Shown: one piece after another, positions 56,599 to 64,000 of the stretch
Layout of the letters: each line of letters begins with the position of its first letter
Position numbering within the stretch: position 1 is the first letter of the stretch
NCBI RefSeq assembly: GCF_004365355.1
Contig: NZ_SODP01000001.1
Location: 1,185,473-1,249,472 of the forward strand
Source of the DNA: Kribbella pratensis
Lineage (GTDB): Bacteria > Actinomycetota > Actinomycetes > Propionibacteriales > Kribbellaceae
Direction: 5' to 3'
DNA: 64,000 nucleotides
Translations under genes and position numbers: made by a program
The notes under the pieces: model-generated
The model's input: only the letters and a program-made list of their open reading frames with translations
Told to the model about the DNA's origin: nothing
Databases searched by the model: none

Positions 56599-57915
56599 GT
56601 GGACCAGTTCTTCCAGCAGCTCGTCAACGGGCTGACCTTGGGCTCGCTGTACGCCTTGATCGCGGTGGGCTACACCGTCGTCTACGGCATCGTGCAGCTC
56701 ATCAACTTCGCCCACGGCGAGGTCTTCATGATCGGTGCGTTCGGCGCACTGACGACGTACCTGTTGTTCTTCGACGGCAAGACCAGCCTGTGGATCCTGC
56801 CGATCATGATCATCGGTGCCATCCTCGCCTCGGTCGGCACGGCCGTGGCGATGGAACGTGTCGCGTACCGTCCCCTGCGGAACGCGCCACGACTCGCACC
56901 GCTGATCACCGCGATCGGCATCTCGGTCTTCTTGCAGGAGTTCGTCCGGCTGTTCTACGAGCGCCCGGGCTGGACGTTGTTCGCCTTCGCCTTCGCGGCG
57001 CTGGGCGTCGGCTACTACGTCGGCGCGCGAGTGGCGAAGGCCGAGCTGAACCACCCGGTGAGCAAGTGGTACGACCGTGCCGCGCTGATCGGCGCCGTGG
57101 TCGGCGCCGTCGCCGTCTGGGTCGTGGTGCGGCAGGTCGACAGCGACCTGACCGCTGTGATGGTGGCGCTCGTCATCGTCGGCGGCGCGGTCGTCGGTAC
57201 GGCGATCGGCTGGCTGGCCGGTCTCGTGGTACGCCGGAGGGCGCGCACGGAGATCAAGATCCAGGCGATCGCCGCGGCTGCGGCCGCTGCGGCCGTGGCC
57301 GCGGTGGTGGGCTGGGTGCTCTTCGAGAAGCTCATCAGCAGCATCACCTGGCCGAGCGCCAAGCAGCGCATCCCGTTCCCGCAGATCGATGTGGTGACCG
57401 GGACCGCGTTCGATGTCGGCGGCGTGACGATCCAGCGGTCCGCGATCTTCACCATGGCCGCGCTGGCGATCTGTGCCGCCCTGCTGTGGTTCTTCATCAA
57501 CCGGACCAGGCTCGGACGTGGCATGCAGGCGGTGTCGCAGGACCCGGACACCGCCCGGCTGATGGGTATCAACGTCGACCGGATCATCGTGGTCGCGTTC
57601 GCGCTCGGTGCCGTACTCGCGGCCATCGCGGGTGTCTCGCAGGGACTGCAGAACAACAACATCGACTTCCGGATGGGCTTCCTGGCCGGTCTGAAGGCGT
57701 TCACCGCCGCCGTTCTGGGTGGTATCGGCAACGTCTACGGCGCTGTCGTCGGCGGGCTGGTGCTCGGTGTCATCGAGGCGATGGCGACGCAGTACATCCC
57801 GGGCCAGTTCGGTGGTAGCACCTGGAAGGACGTCTGGGCCTTCGTGATCCTGATTCTGGTACTGGTGTTCAGGCCGCAGGGCCTGCTCGGCGCGAGGGTG
57901 GTGGACCGGGCATGA
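56599..57915 (+). CDS. livH: Branched-chain amino-acid ABC permease LivH, enlarged
   Basis: A 438-residue permease, about 130 residues longer than usual LivH. The start QQLVNGLTLGSLYALIAVGYTVVYGIVQLINFAHGEVFMIGAF and the end (RLGRGMQAVSQDPDTARLMGINVDRIIV...GIGNVYGAVVGGLVLGVIE) are standard. The extra sequence (about residues 135-260) adds roughly three hydrophobic segments, with a KAELNHPVSKWYDR loop and an A-rich helix. GTG 56599 is preceded by GGGAGG. It is the first permease of the operon and overlaps livM by ATGA. Confidence 0.92.
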   Translation: MDQFFQQLVNGLTLGSLYALIAVGYTVVYGIVQLINFAHGEVFMIGAFGALTTYLLFFDGKTSLWILPIMIIGAILASVGTAVAMERVAYRPLRNAPRLAPLITAIGISVFLQEFVRLFYERPGWTLFAFAFAALGVGYYVGARVAKAELNHPVSKWYDRAALIGAVVGAVAVWVVVRQVDSDLTAVMVALVIVGGAVVGTAIGWLAGLVVRRRARTEIKIQAIAAAAAAAAVAAVVGWVLFEKLISSITWPSAKQRIPFPQIDVVTGTAFDVGGVTIQRSAIFTMAALAICAALLWFFINRTRLGRGMQAVSQDPDTARLMGINVDRIIVVAFALGAVLAAIAGVSQGLQNNNIDFRMGFLAGLKAFTAAVLGGIGNVYGAVVGGLVLGVIEAMATQYIPGQFGGSTWKDVWAFVILILVLVFRPQGLLGARVVDRA

Positions 57916-59624
57916 CCGATGTGAAGACGCCTCCGGCGGAGCCGGGGACCGCGGCCGAGCCGGAAGCCAAGCCGCTGGCCTGGCCGCTCGGTCTGGCCGG
58001 GGTGGTGCTCGTGATCGTCGGCTCCTTCCTGTCCTGGAGCTACGACAGCTCGATCCTGGGTGACCTGTCGATCAACTTCTATCCCGGCGGCCTGCAGATC
58101 CTGGCGATCATTCTCGCTGTGGTCGCGCTGGTCCTGCTGCTGGCCGAGAAGGGTCCGTTGACCAAGCTGGGCGCGTGGCTCGACGCCACCGCCGGTCTGC
58201 GGGCACTGGGCGTGACTCTCACCCTGTACATGGTGCTGGTCGTGATCGCGATCACGGCCGACTCCGACGGCCTGATCAACGTGAACCCCGGTGCTTACGT
58301 CTCGCTCGGCGGCGCCGTGCTGATCCTGGTCAGCGCCTGGATGCTGCCGTTGCGGCACTTGCGGGACATGAGCGAAGCGCGACTGCCGGCCTGGTTCGAG
58401 ATCCTCGCGATCGCGGTCCTGATGGCCGCGGTGCTGTTCGTCGCGGCGTACGCGCTCGGCCTGGAGGACGCCTGGTCGTTCATCCTCTGCCTGGTCTTCC
58501 TCGCGGCACTCGTGACCGTACTGTTCCGGACCGGGTCGCTGACCTGGATCGGCCACGTCAGCCAGCGCAACCGCAAGGTGCTCACGCTGTCGGCGTTCCT
58601 GGTCGCGTTCCTGTTCCCGTTCACCCAGGGCGGGTCGGACGCGAACATGTCGATCGCCACTCAGGTGCTGGTCTTCGCGGCGACCGCGATGGGCCTGAAC
58701 ATCGTGGTCGGTCTGGCCGGCCTGCTGGACCTCGGGTACATCGCGTTCCTCGGGTCCGGTGCATACGTCGCCGCCACCATGTCGACCTCGGCGTTCGCCA
58801 CCGTCGGGTGGAAGCCGCCGTTCCTGGTCGTCATGCTGATCGGTGCCGGCGTCGCGGCGACCCTGGGTCTGATCATCGGTACGCCGACCCTGCGGGTCTC
58901 GGGTGACTACCTGGCCATCGTGACGCTGGGCTTCGGTGAGATCTTCCGGTTCTCGATGTTCAACCTGGACGGCAACAACGGCCCGAACCTGACCAACGGC
59001 CCGAACGGCGTCCCCGGCATCCCGGACCTGGAGATCGGCGGATTCAACTTCGGTGAGGTGCACACGGTCGCCGGGATCGAGCTCGGCCGGTTCTCGAACT
59101 ACTACTTCCTGCTGCTGGTCCTGACCGCGTTCGTCATCCTGGTCTTCTCCCGGCTGAACAACAGCCGGATCGGCCGTGGCTGGGTGGCGATCCGCGAGGA
59201 CGAGAAGGCAGCCGAGGCAATGGGCGTGAACACGTTCGGGCTGAAGCTGCTCGCGTTCGCGGTCGGTGCCTTCCTGGCCGGCCTGGCGGGCACCATCAAG
59301 GCCCACCAGGACGGCGCGGTCAGCCCGGACCAGTACATCTTCCTGGAGTCGGCGTTCCTGCTCGCCGCGATCGTGCTCGGCGGTATGGGCACCATCGCCG
59401 GTGTGTTGCTGGGTGCAACGATCCTGAAGCTGCTGCCGGAGAAGCTGCGGTTCTTCTCGGAGTACCGGCTGCTGCTGTTCGGTCTGCTGCTGGTGCTGAT
59501 GATGCGGTTCCGGCCCGAGGGTCTGGTCGCGAACAGACGCCGCCAGCTGGAGTTCCACGAAGAGGACGAACAGCTGGCCGTCGAGATCGACGATGAGCAC
59601 CTACTGGTGGAGGAGGCGAAATGA
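57912..59624 (+). CDS. livM: Branched-chain amino-acid ABC permease LivM, enlarged
   Basis: A 570-residue permease. The last about 330 residues are ordinary LivM ([88 protein letters not shown]). The first about 240 residues form an extra N-terminal domain with about six hydrophobic helices. An acidic tail follows the last helix. It overlaps livH and livG by ATGA. The extension matches in position the expansion seen in LivH, so the pair may share an added membrane module. Confidence 0.93.
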   Translation: MTDVKTPPAEPGTAAEPEAKPLAWPLGLAGVVLVIVGSFLSWSYDSSILGDLSINFYPGGLQILAIILAVVALVLLLAEKGPLTKLGAWLDATAGLRALGVTLTLYMVLVVIAITADSDGLINVNPGAYVSLGGAVLILVSAWMLPLRHLRDMSEARLPAWFEILAIAVLMAAVLFVAAYALGLEDAWSFILCLVFLAALVTVLFRTGSLTWIGHVSQRNRKVLTLSAFLVAFLFPFTQGGSDANMSIATQVLVFAATAMGLNIVVGLAGLLDLGYIAFLGSGAYVAATMSTSAFATVGWKPPFLVVMLIGAGVAATLGLIIGTPTLRVSGDYLAIVTLGFGEIFRFSMFNLDGNNGPNLTNGPNGVPGIPDLEIGGFNFGEVHTVAGIELGRFSNYYFLLLVLTAFVILVFSRLNNSRIGRGWVAIREDEKAAEAMGVNTFGLKLLAFAVGAFLAGLAGTIKAHQDGAVSPDQYIFLESAFLLAAIVLGGMGTIAGVLLGATILKLLPEKLRFFSEYRLLLFGLLLVLMMRFRPEGLVANRRRQLEFHEEDEQLAVEIDDEHLLVEEAK

Positions 59625-60487
59625 CCGTCACCGAATCGAACCCGGCCCCGGCGCGAGCACCTGGCGCCGCGGTGCTGGAGGCCACTGGCGTGACCATGCG
59701 GTTCGGTGGTCTGCTCGCGGTCAACGACGTCAACCTGACCGTCCGGGAAGGCGAGATCGTCGGCCTGATCGGCCCGAACGGGGCCGGCAAGACGACCTTC
59801 TTCAACTGCCTGACCGGCCTCTACAAGCCGACCAGCGGCCAGGTCAGGTTCTCCGGTACGCCGCTGCCGCCCAAGCCACGGGCGGTCGTCAAGGCCGGGA
59901 TGGCGCGGACGTTCCAGAACATCCGCCTGTTCGCCAACATGACCGCGCTCGAGAACGTGATGGTCGGCCGGTACTGCCGGACCAGCTCGGGCGCGCTCAC
60001 GTCGGTCCTGCGGGGGCCGAAGTTCCGCCGCGAGGAGGCTGCCACCACGGCGCGCGCCCAGGAGCTCCTGGAGTTCGTGGGCCTTGGCAAGTCGACCGAG
60101 CACCTGGCCCGGAACATGCCGTACGGCGACCAGCGCCGGCTCGAGATCGCGCGGGCGCTGGCCACCGACCCGAAGCTCATCCTGCTGGACGAGCCGACGG
60201 CCGGTATGAACCCGCTGGAGACCCGGCAGGCCAGTGACCTGATCTTCAAGATCCGGGACTCGGGGCTGTCGGTCGTGGTGATCGAGCACGACATGCGGTT
60301 CATCTTCAACCTCTGCGACCGGGTGCTCTGCCTGGTCCGCGGCGAGGCCCTGATCGAGGGCACGCCGCACGAGGTGCAGTCCGACCCGCGGGTGATCGAG
60401 GCCTACATCGGCACCGGCGAGGAGGACGACGAGGAAGAGGTGGAGCGCCTCCAGGACGCCCCCGCCGAAGGGGAGGAGACCCCGTGA
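59621..60487 (+). CDS. livG: Branched-chain amino-acid ABC ATPase LivG
   Basis: A 288-residue ATPase: Walker [13 protein letters not shown], the LivG-type Q-loop region [24 protein letters not shown], signature-like [19 protein letters not shown], Walker [14 protein letters not shown] and switch EHDMRF. The usual LSYGQQR is replaced by MPYGDQR, normal for LivG. The C-terminal tail is acidic. Overlaps are ATGA with livM and GTGA with livF. Confidence 0.96.
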   Translation: MTVTESNPAPARAPGAAVLEATGVTMRFGGLLAVNDVNLTVREGEIVGLIGPNGAGKTTFFNCLTGLYKPTSGQVRFSGTPLPPKPRAVVKAGMARTFQNIRLFANMTALENVMVGRYCRTSSGALTSVLRGPKFRREEAATTARAQELLEFVGLGKSTEHLARNMPYGDQRRLEIARALATDPKLILLDEPTAGMNPLETRQASDLIFKIRDSGLSVVVIEHDMRFIFNLCDRVLCLVRGEALIEGTPHEVQSDPRVIEAYIGTGEEDDEEEVERLQDAPAEGEETP

Positions 60488-61200
60488 GCGCGATGCTCGA
60501 GGTCCGTGACCTGGAAGTTGCCTACGGCAAGATCGTTGCGGTGAAGAAGATCAGCTTCAGCGTGGAGCAGGGGCAGGTGGTGTCGCTGATCGGCACCAAC
60601 GGCGCCGGCAAGACCACCACGCTGCGGACGATCTCGGGGCTGCTCCGGCCGACGTCGGGCGAGATCCTGTTCCAGGGTGAGCGGATCGAGCAGGTGGCCG
60701 CGCACGACATCGTGGCGCGTGGGCTGGCGCACTCGCCGGAAGGCCGGCGGATCTTCCCCCGGCTGTCGGTCGAGGAGAACCTGATGCTCGGCGCGTTCGC
60801 CCGCAAGGACCCCTCGGGCGTGCGGACCGATCTGGACGCGGCGTACGACCTGTTCCCGATCCTGGGGGAGCGGCGCAAGCAGCCGGCCGGCACGTTCTCC
60901 GGCGGTGAGCAGCAGATGCTGGCGATGGGCCGGGCGATGATGAGCCGGCCGAAGCTGCTGATGCTGGACGAGCCGTCGATGGGTCTGTCGCCGATCATGA
61001 TGAAGCGGATCATGTCCACGGTGACCGAACTGCAGCGGCAGGGGACGACGATCCTGCTGGTCGAGCAGAACGCGCAGGCTGCGTTGAAGCGGGCCGACTA
61101 CGGCTACGTGCTCGAGGTCGGGAAGATCGTGCTGTCGGGTTCCGGCAGCGATCTCTTGGTGAACGACTCGGTCCGTAAAGCCTATCTGGGCGAGGACTGA
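60484..61200 (+). CDS. livF: Branched-chain amino-acid ABC ATPase LivF
   Basis: A 238-residue ATPase of standard LivF length: LEVRDLEVAYGKIVAVKKISF, Walker A GTNGAGKTTTLR, LAHSPEGRRIFPRLSVEENLMLGAF, signature FSGGEQQMLAMGRAM, Walker B LLMLDEPSMGLSP and switch EQNAQ. It pairs with LivG to drive import. It ends nine bases before a large hairpin shared with the opposing DUF554 gene. Confidence 0.96.
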   Translation: MSAMLEVRDLEVAYGKIVAVKKISFSVEQGQVVSLIGTNGAGKTTTLRTISGLLRPTSGEILFQGERIEQVAAHDIVARGLAHSPEGRRIFPRLSVEENLMLGAFARKDPSGVRTDLDAAYDLFPILGERRKQPAGTFSGGEQQMLAMGRAMMSRPKLLMLDEPSMGLSPIMMKRIMSTVTELQRQGTTILLVEQNAQAALKRADYGYVLEVGKIVLSGSGSDLLVNDSVRKAYLGED

Positions 61201-61208
61201 GAGGTCGT

Positions 61209-61256
61209 CGCTGCTGGTTCAGTTGCGGATGACAACGAGCAACTGAACCAGCAGCG
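61209..61256. terminator. Bidirectional 18-bp hairpin at livF/DUF554 convergence
   Basis: Arms 61209-61226 and 61239-61256 are perfect 18-bp complements (CGCTGCTGGTTCAGTTGC on the left) with a 12-nt loop. livF stops at 61200, and the minus-strand gene stops at 61219-61221, inside the left arm, so the hairpin also encodes that protein's last residues (LVQLLVVIRN). It would terminate both transcripts. Confidence 0.75.
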
Positions 61257-61959
61257 GCGCCACGATCAAGGCAGGTAGCAGGTCTGCGACCGCTACCTGC
61301 TTCAGTTTCAGGAGTCTGAGCGCTACGCCGATCAGCATCACGCCGCCGGTAGCGCCGAGGGCCGTCACATGCGCGTCCGGCAGTACGTCGCCCAGCAGGG
61401 CACCTACTGCTGTCATCGACCCCTGGACGACGAGTACGACGAGAGCCGACGCCGCGACACCCCAGCCGAAGGATGCGGCGAAGGCGATCGAGGTGAAACC
61501 GTCGAGAACCGCCTTCAGATACAGCTGATCCGCGCCGCGGCCGAGACCGTCGGACAGTGAACCGAGGAACGTCAGCGGCCCGACGCAGAACACCATCGAC
61601 GCCGACACGAACCCTTCGACGAACGTGCTCTGCCCTTCGCCGCGGTCGAACCGGCGCTGCATCCAGGCGCCGAAACCTTCCAGCCGTTCCTCGATGTGCA
61701 GCAGCGAGCCGATGATCCCGCCGATCAGCATCGCGCCCAGCACGATCAGGACCGGGGCGCTGTCACCGACCGCGTCGCTGAGCGCCTTGTCCCCGACGGT
61801 CAGTGCGGAGGAGATCGCGATCAGCAGCGTGACCAGGCCGATCGCGTCGGTGACCAGATCCCTGGTGCGGTGACTGAGCCGATGTCCGACGAGTACGCCG
61901 AGTACCGATCCGACGAGCACCGTCGCGACGTTCACGACGGTCCCGATTCCGATGAACAA
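61219..61959 (-). CDS. DUF554-family membrane protein
   Basis: A 246-residue protein with seven hydrophobic segments. GTVVNVATVLVGSVLGVLVGHRLSHRTRDLVTDAIGLVTLLI and GAMLIGGIIGSLLHIEERLEGFGAW are typical DUF554 sequence, and a VFCVGPLTFLGSLSDGLGRG loop follows. The family is widespread and probably transports a small solute, but no substrate is established. It converges on the liv operon. Confidence 0.9.
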   Translation of the reverse strand: MFIGIGTVVNVATVLVGSVLGVLVGHRLSHRTRDLVTDAIGLVTLLIAISSALTVGDKALSDAVGDSAPVLIVLGAMLIGGIIGSLLHIEERLEGFGAWMQRRFDRGEGQSTFVEGFVSASMVFCVGPLTFLGSLSDGLGRGADQLYLKAVLDGFTSIAFAASFGWGVAASALVVLVVQGSMTAVGALLGDVLPDAHVTALGATGGVMLIGVALRLLKLKQVAVADLLPALIVAPLLVQLLVVIRN

Positions 61960-62083
61960 ACTGGTCCCTCCGGACAGCTCTGGTCAGCTTTGCATGTGAC
62001 CCCCGAGGGCCTACTGTTGCGCGAGGACGAGCGTATCGGCCCGTCCGTTCACCTCGGGGGTGGACCGGACCCAGGAGGTCGCT

Positions 62084-62740
62084 GTGGTGGCTGCCATCGA
62101 GGTGAGGGACGCGCGCGTGAGTGACGCCGCCGACCTGGTCGCGTTGTGGCGTGAGCTGACCACCGCCGGGCTGCCGTCCCGGTTGCCCGCGCCGCCGTCG
62201 ACGGCCGCCGCCGAGGTTGCCGTGAGCAAGCACCTGGACGATCCGTCCGGCCGTCTGCTGGTGGGTGAACTGGACGGCGAGATCCACGGCATGGCGTACC
62301 TGCGCCGGACGGCGGTCAGCCCGCTGCACGACGACACCACGGTCACCGTCGAATACCTGCATGTCAGCGACTCCGCCCGCCGGCACGGTCTCGGCAAGGC
62401 CCTGATCGCGGAAGCGGTCGCGTGGGCCGAGCACGAGGGCTGCGCGCACCTGGCCGTCGTCGCGCCCGCGATCGCCCGCGAGGCGAACCGGTTCCTGGCC
62501 CGCCTCGGTCTCGGACAGGCCGGCGTACTGCGGTTCGCGAACACGCACACGGTCCGTCGCCGGCTCGCCGCCGAGCACGCGCCGAACCTGCTGGCCCTGC
62601 TCTCGTCCCGCCGCTCCGCCTTCGCCCGCCGCGCTCAGCTCGGCGGCTCTGGCGGCAGCACTGCCGGTGGCTCTGTGGGCGGCACGGTCGACGGCACGGT
62701 GGTCAGCTCCCCGGCGGAGCCTGAATCAGCTGGCAAGTGA
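62084..62740 (+). CDS. GNAT-family N-acetyltransferase
   Basis: A 218-residue protein. The acetyl-CoA-binding core is VEYLHVSDSARRHGLGKALIAEAVAWAEHEGCAHLAVVAP, followed by ANRFLARLGLGQAG. The tail (about 185-218) is a disordered G/S/T-rich stretch. GTG 62084 is chosen because AGGAGG (62073-62078) lies five bases upstream; GTG 62060 is in frame but has no SD. The substrate is unknown. The 3' end overlaps the convergent thioesterase gene by 38 nt. Confidence 0.83.
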   Translation: MVAAIEVRDARVSDAADLVALWRELTTAGLPSRLPAPPSTAAAEVAVSKHLDDPSGRLLVGELDGEIHGMAYLRRTAVSPLHDDTTVTVEYLHVSDSARRHGLGKALIAEAVAWAEHEGCAHLAVVAPAIAREANRFLARLGLGQAGVLRFANTHTVRRRLAAEHAPNLLALLSSRRSAFARRAQLGGSGGSTAGGSVGGTVDGTVVSSPAEPESAGK

Positions 62741-63122
62741 TCCGCGCGGTGCAGACCCGTTTGTCCCGCTCGTCGGTGACGATCACCTCGTACGACGTCG
62801 TCGTACGGCCGAGGTAGATCGGGGTCGCGACACCTGTGACGACGCCCTCGCGGACCGCGCGGTGATGGGTCGCGTTGATGTCGACGCCGACCGCGACCTT
62901 CCCGTACGTCGCCGCGTGCAGCGCGGAGCCGATCGAGCCGAGACTCTCGGCCAGGACGCAGGACGCGCCGCCGTGGAGCAGACCGTACGGCTGGGTGTTG
63001 CCCTTGACGGGCATCGTCGCGACCACCCGCTCGGGTGACGCTTCGCTGACAACGATTCCCATCAGCTGGAGGAGCGTGCCCTCCATGCCCATGCCCGGGC
63101 CGAGGTTGGTTTCATCTGTCAC
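62703..63122 (-). CDS. PaaI-type hotdog-fold thioesterase
   Basis: A 139-residue hotdog-fold protein. YGLLHGGASCVLAESLGSIGSA is the catalytic-helix motif with the Asp/Glu-type residue in LAESLGS, and VGVDINATHHRAVREGVVTG is the PaaI-type strand pair. Such enzymes hydrolyse aromatic or acyl-CoA thioesters. It is divergent from polA with 47 bp between starts. The substrate is not determined. Confidence 0.9.
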   Translation of the reverse strand: MTDETNLGPGMGMEGTLLQLMGIVVSEASPERVVATMPVKGNTQPYGLLHGGASCVLAESLGSIGSALHAATYGKVAVGVDINATHHRAVREGVVTGVATPIYLGRTTTSYEVIVTDERDKRVCTARITCQLIQAPPGS

Positions 63123-63169
63123 GGAAGCAGTGTGTCAGAACTGTCCACGGGACCCACTAGAGTCGGTGT

Positions 63170-64000
63170 GTGGCTCCAGATACCAACACCTCGACCATGA
63201 CCAAGGATGCCGCGGCCCCGGGCACGGGCCGGCCGCGGATCCTGCTGCTGGACGGGCACTCGCTGGCGTACCGGGCGTTCTACGCGCTCCCGGTGGAGAA
63301 CTTCTCCACGACCACCGGGCAGCACACCAACGCGGTGTACGGGTTCACCTCGATGCTGATCAACATGCTCCGCGACGAGCAGCCGACGCATATCTGCGTG
63401 GCGTTCGACGTGTCCCGCAAGACCTTCCGCTCGGAGCAGTACGCGGAGTACAAGGCGGGTCGCTCGAAGTCCCCGGACGAGTTCAAGGGGCAGGTCTCGC
63501 TGGTCAAGGAGGTGCTGGAGGCACTCCGGATCCCGACCACCGAGATCGACGGCTGGGAGGCCGACGACATCATCGCCACGCTCGCCACGCAGGCGTCCGA
63601 GCAGGGCTTCGAGGTGCTGATCAGCAGCGGTGACCGGGATTCGTTCCAGCTGGTCAGCGACGACGTCACGGTGCTGTACCCGAAGCGTGGCGTGTCCGAG
63701 ATCGCCCGGATGGACCCGGCCGCGGTCGAGGAGAAGTACGGCGTCACCCCGCAGCTGTATCCGGATCTCGCCGCGCTGGTCGGGGAGCAGAGCGACAACC
63801 TGCCGGGCGTGCCCGGTGTCGGGCCGAAGACCGCGGCCAAGTGGCTGAACCAGTTCGGCTCGCTGAACGATGTGGTCGACCGGGTCAACGAGATCAAGGG
63901 CAAAGCCGGCGAGTCGCTGCGCGAGCACCTCGCCGACGTGATCCGGAACCGCCAGATCAACGAGCTGGTCCGCGACCTGACCCTGGACGTCACGGTCGAC
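63170..64000 (+). CDS. polA: DNA polymerase I, N-terminal part (runs off the window)
   Basis: 277 codons are visible to the right edge. ILLLDGHSLAYRAFYALP, FTSMLINML, FDVSRKTFR and EYKAGRSKSPDEF open the 5'-nuclease domain. The metal-binding acidic cluster (EADDIIATLA, SSGDRDSFQLV) and the helix-hairpin-helix GEQSDNLPGVPGVGPKTAAKWL follow. The start is either GTG 63170 (MAPDTNTSTMTKD) or ATG 63197; neither has an SD, so the choice is open. The exonuclease and polymerase domains lie outside the window. Confidence 0.95.
   Translation, partial: MAPDTNTSTMTKDAAAPGTGRPRILLLDGHSLAYRAFYALPVENFSTTTGQHTNAVYGFTSMLINMLRDEQPTHICVAFDVSRKTFRSEQYAEYKAGRSKSPDEFKGQVSLVKEVLEALRIPTTEIDGWEADDIIATLATQASEQGFEVLISSGDRDSFQLVSDDVTVLYPKRGVSEIARMDPAAVEEKYGVTPQLYPDLAALVGEQSDNLPGVPGVGPKTAAKWLNQFGSLNDVVDRVNEIKGKAGESLREHLADVIRNRQINELVRDLTLDVTVD

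Overview
This is a high-GC actinobacterial chromosome segment, judged from pervasive G/C at third codon positions, many GTG starts, ATGA/GTGA stop-start overlaps, and actinobacterial families (ANTAR response regulator, HGxxPAAW membrane protein, trp-linked membrane protein, TIGR03085 protein). The backbone order hisF … hisI-trpE-membrane protein-HGxxPAAW-trpC-trpB-trpA … lgt … gltB-gltD … pyk … ANTAR regulator-livKHMGF … polA is the conserved order I recall from Streptomyces and relatives. The accessory gene content suggests a Propionibacteriales organism such as Kribbella. That placement is inference and was not tested.

Layout. 1-2859: an edge-truncated MDR dehydrogenase, a divergent LarA-like nickel-pincer enzyme and a PlsC-type acyltransferase. 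2860-5380: a secreted SGNH hydrolase divergent from an M29 aminopeptidase. 5396-6157: hisF. 6158-29250: about 23 kb of mostly accessory genes lying between hisF and hisI. These include MarR/MFS and ArsR/MFS efflux units, an ECF sigma factor with a membrane partner, tandem GNAT paralogues, a PBP4-type carboxypeptidase, a GH43 hydrolase, a membrane phosphodiesterase/MBL/DedA operon, a heterodimeric ABC exporter, a cysteine-less HesB-fold protein, an AbiEi/DUF559-like gene bracketed by duplicated hairpins, a GNAT and an M19 dipeptidase. This block also holds a 15-unit 27-bp tandem array, a long inverted repeat and a G-rich tract (6707-7345).

29313-35074: one translationally coupled hisI-trp operon. 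A 164-bp element with perfect 25-bp terminal inverted repeats sits between trpC and trpB. 35082-38756: SCO1, a MauE/DoxX-type membrane protein and a membrane-anchored DsbA-like protein (extracytoplasmic redox and copper chemistry), then lgt and a VIT1-type transporter. 38849-43180: an orphan membrane protein, ACC deaminase, and three kinase-fold phosphotransferase genes, one of them frameshifted by an 11-bp tandem duplication. 43278-49434: a short SD-led ORF, gltB and gltD. 49454-52555: a membrane metallophosphoesterase and pyk.

52760-54492 is the most unusual module. Two paralogous HTH plus two-motif LAGLIDADG genes diverge around a 74-nt class-I-shaped tRNA gene whose anticodon loop reads CAA, a leucine anticodon that normally belongs to long-variable-arm tRNAs. 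It is followed by the ANTAR response regulator, a complete branched-chain amino-acid ABC transporter whose two permeases are enlarged, a DUF554 protein, a GNAT, a PaaI-type thioesterase and the 5' part of polA.
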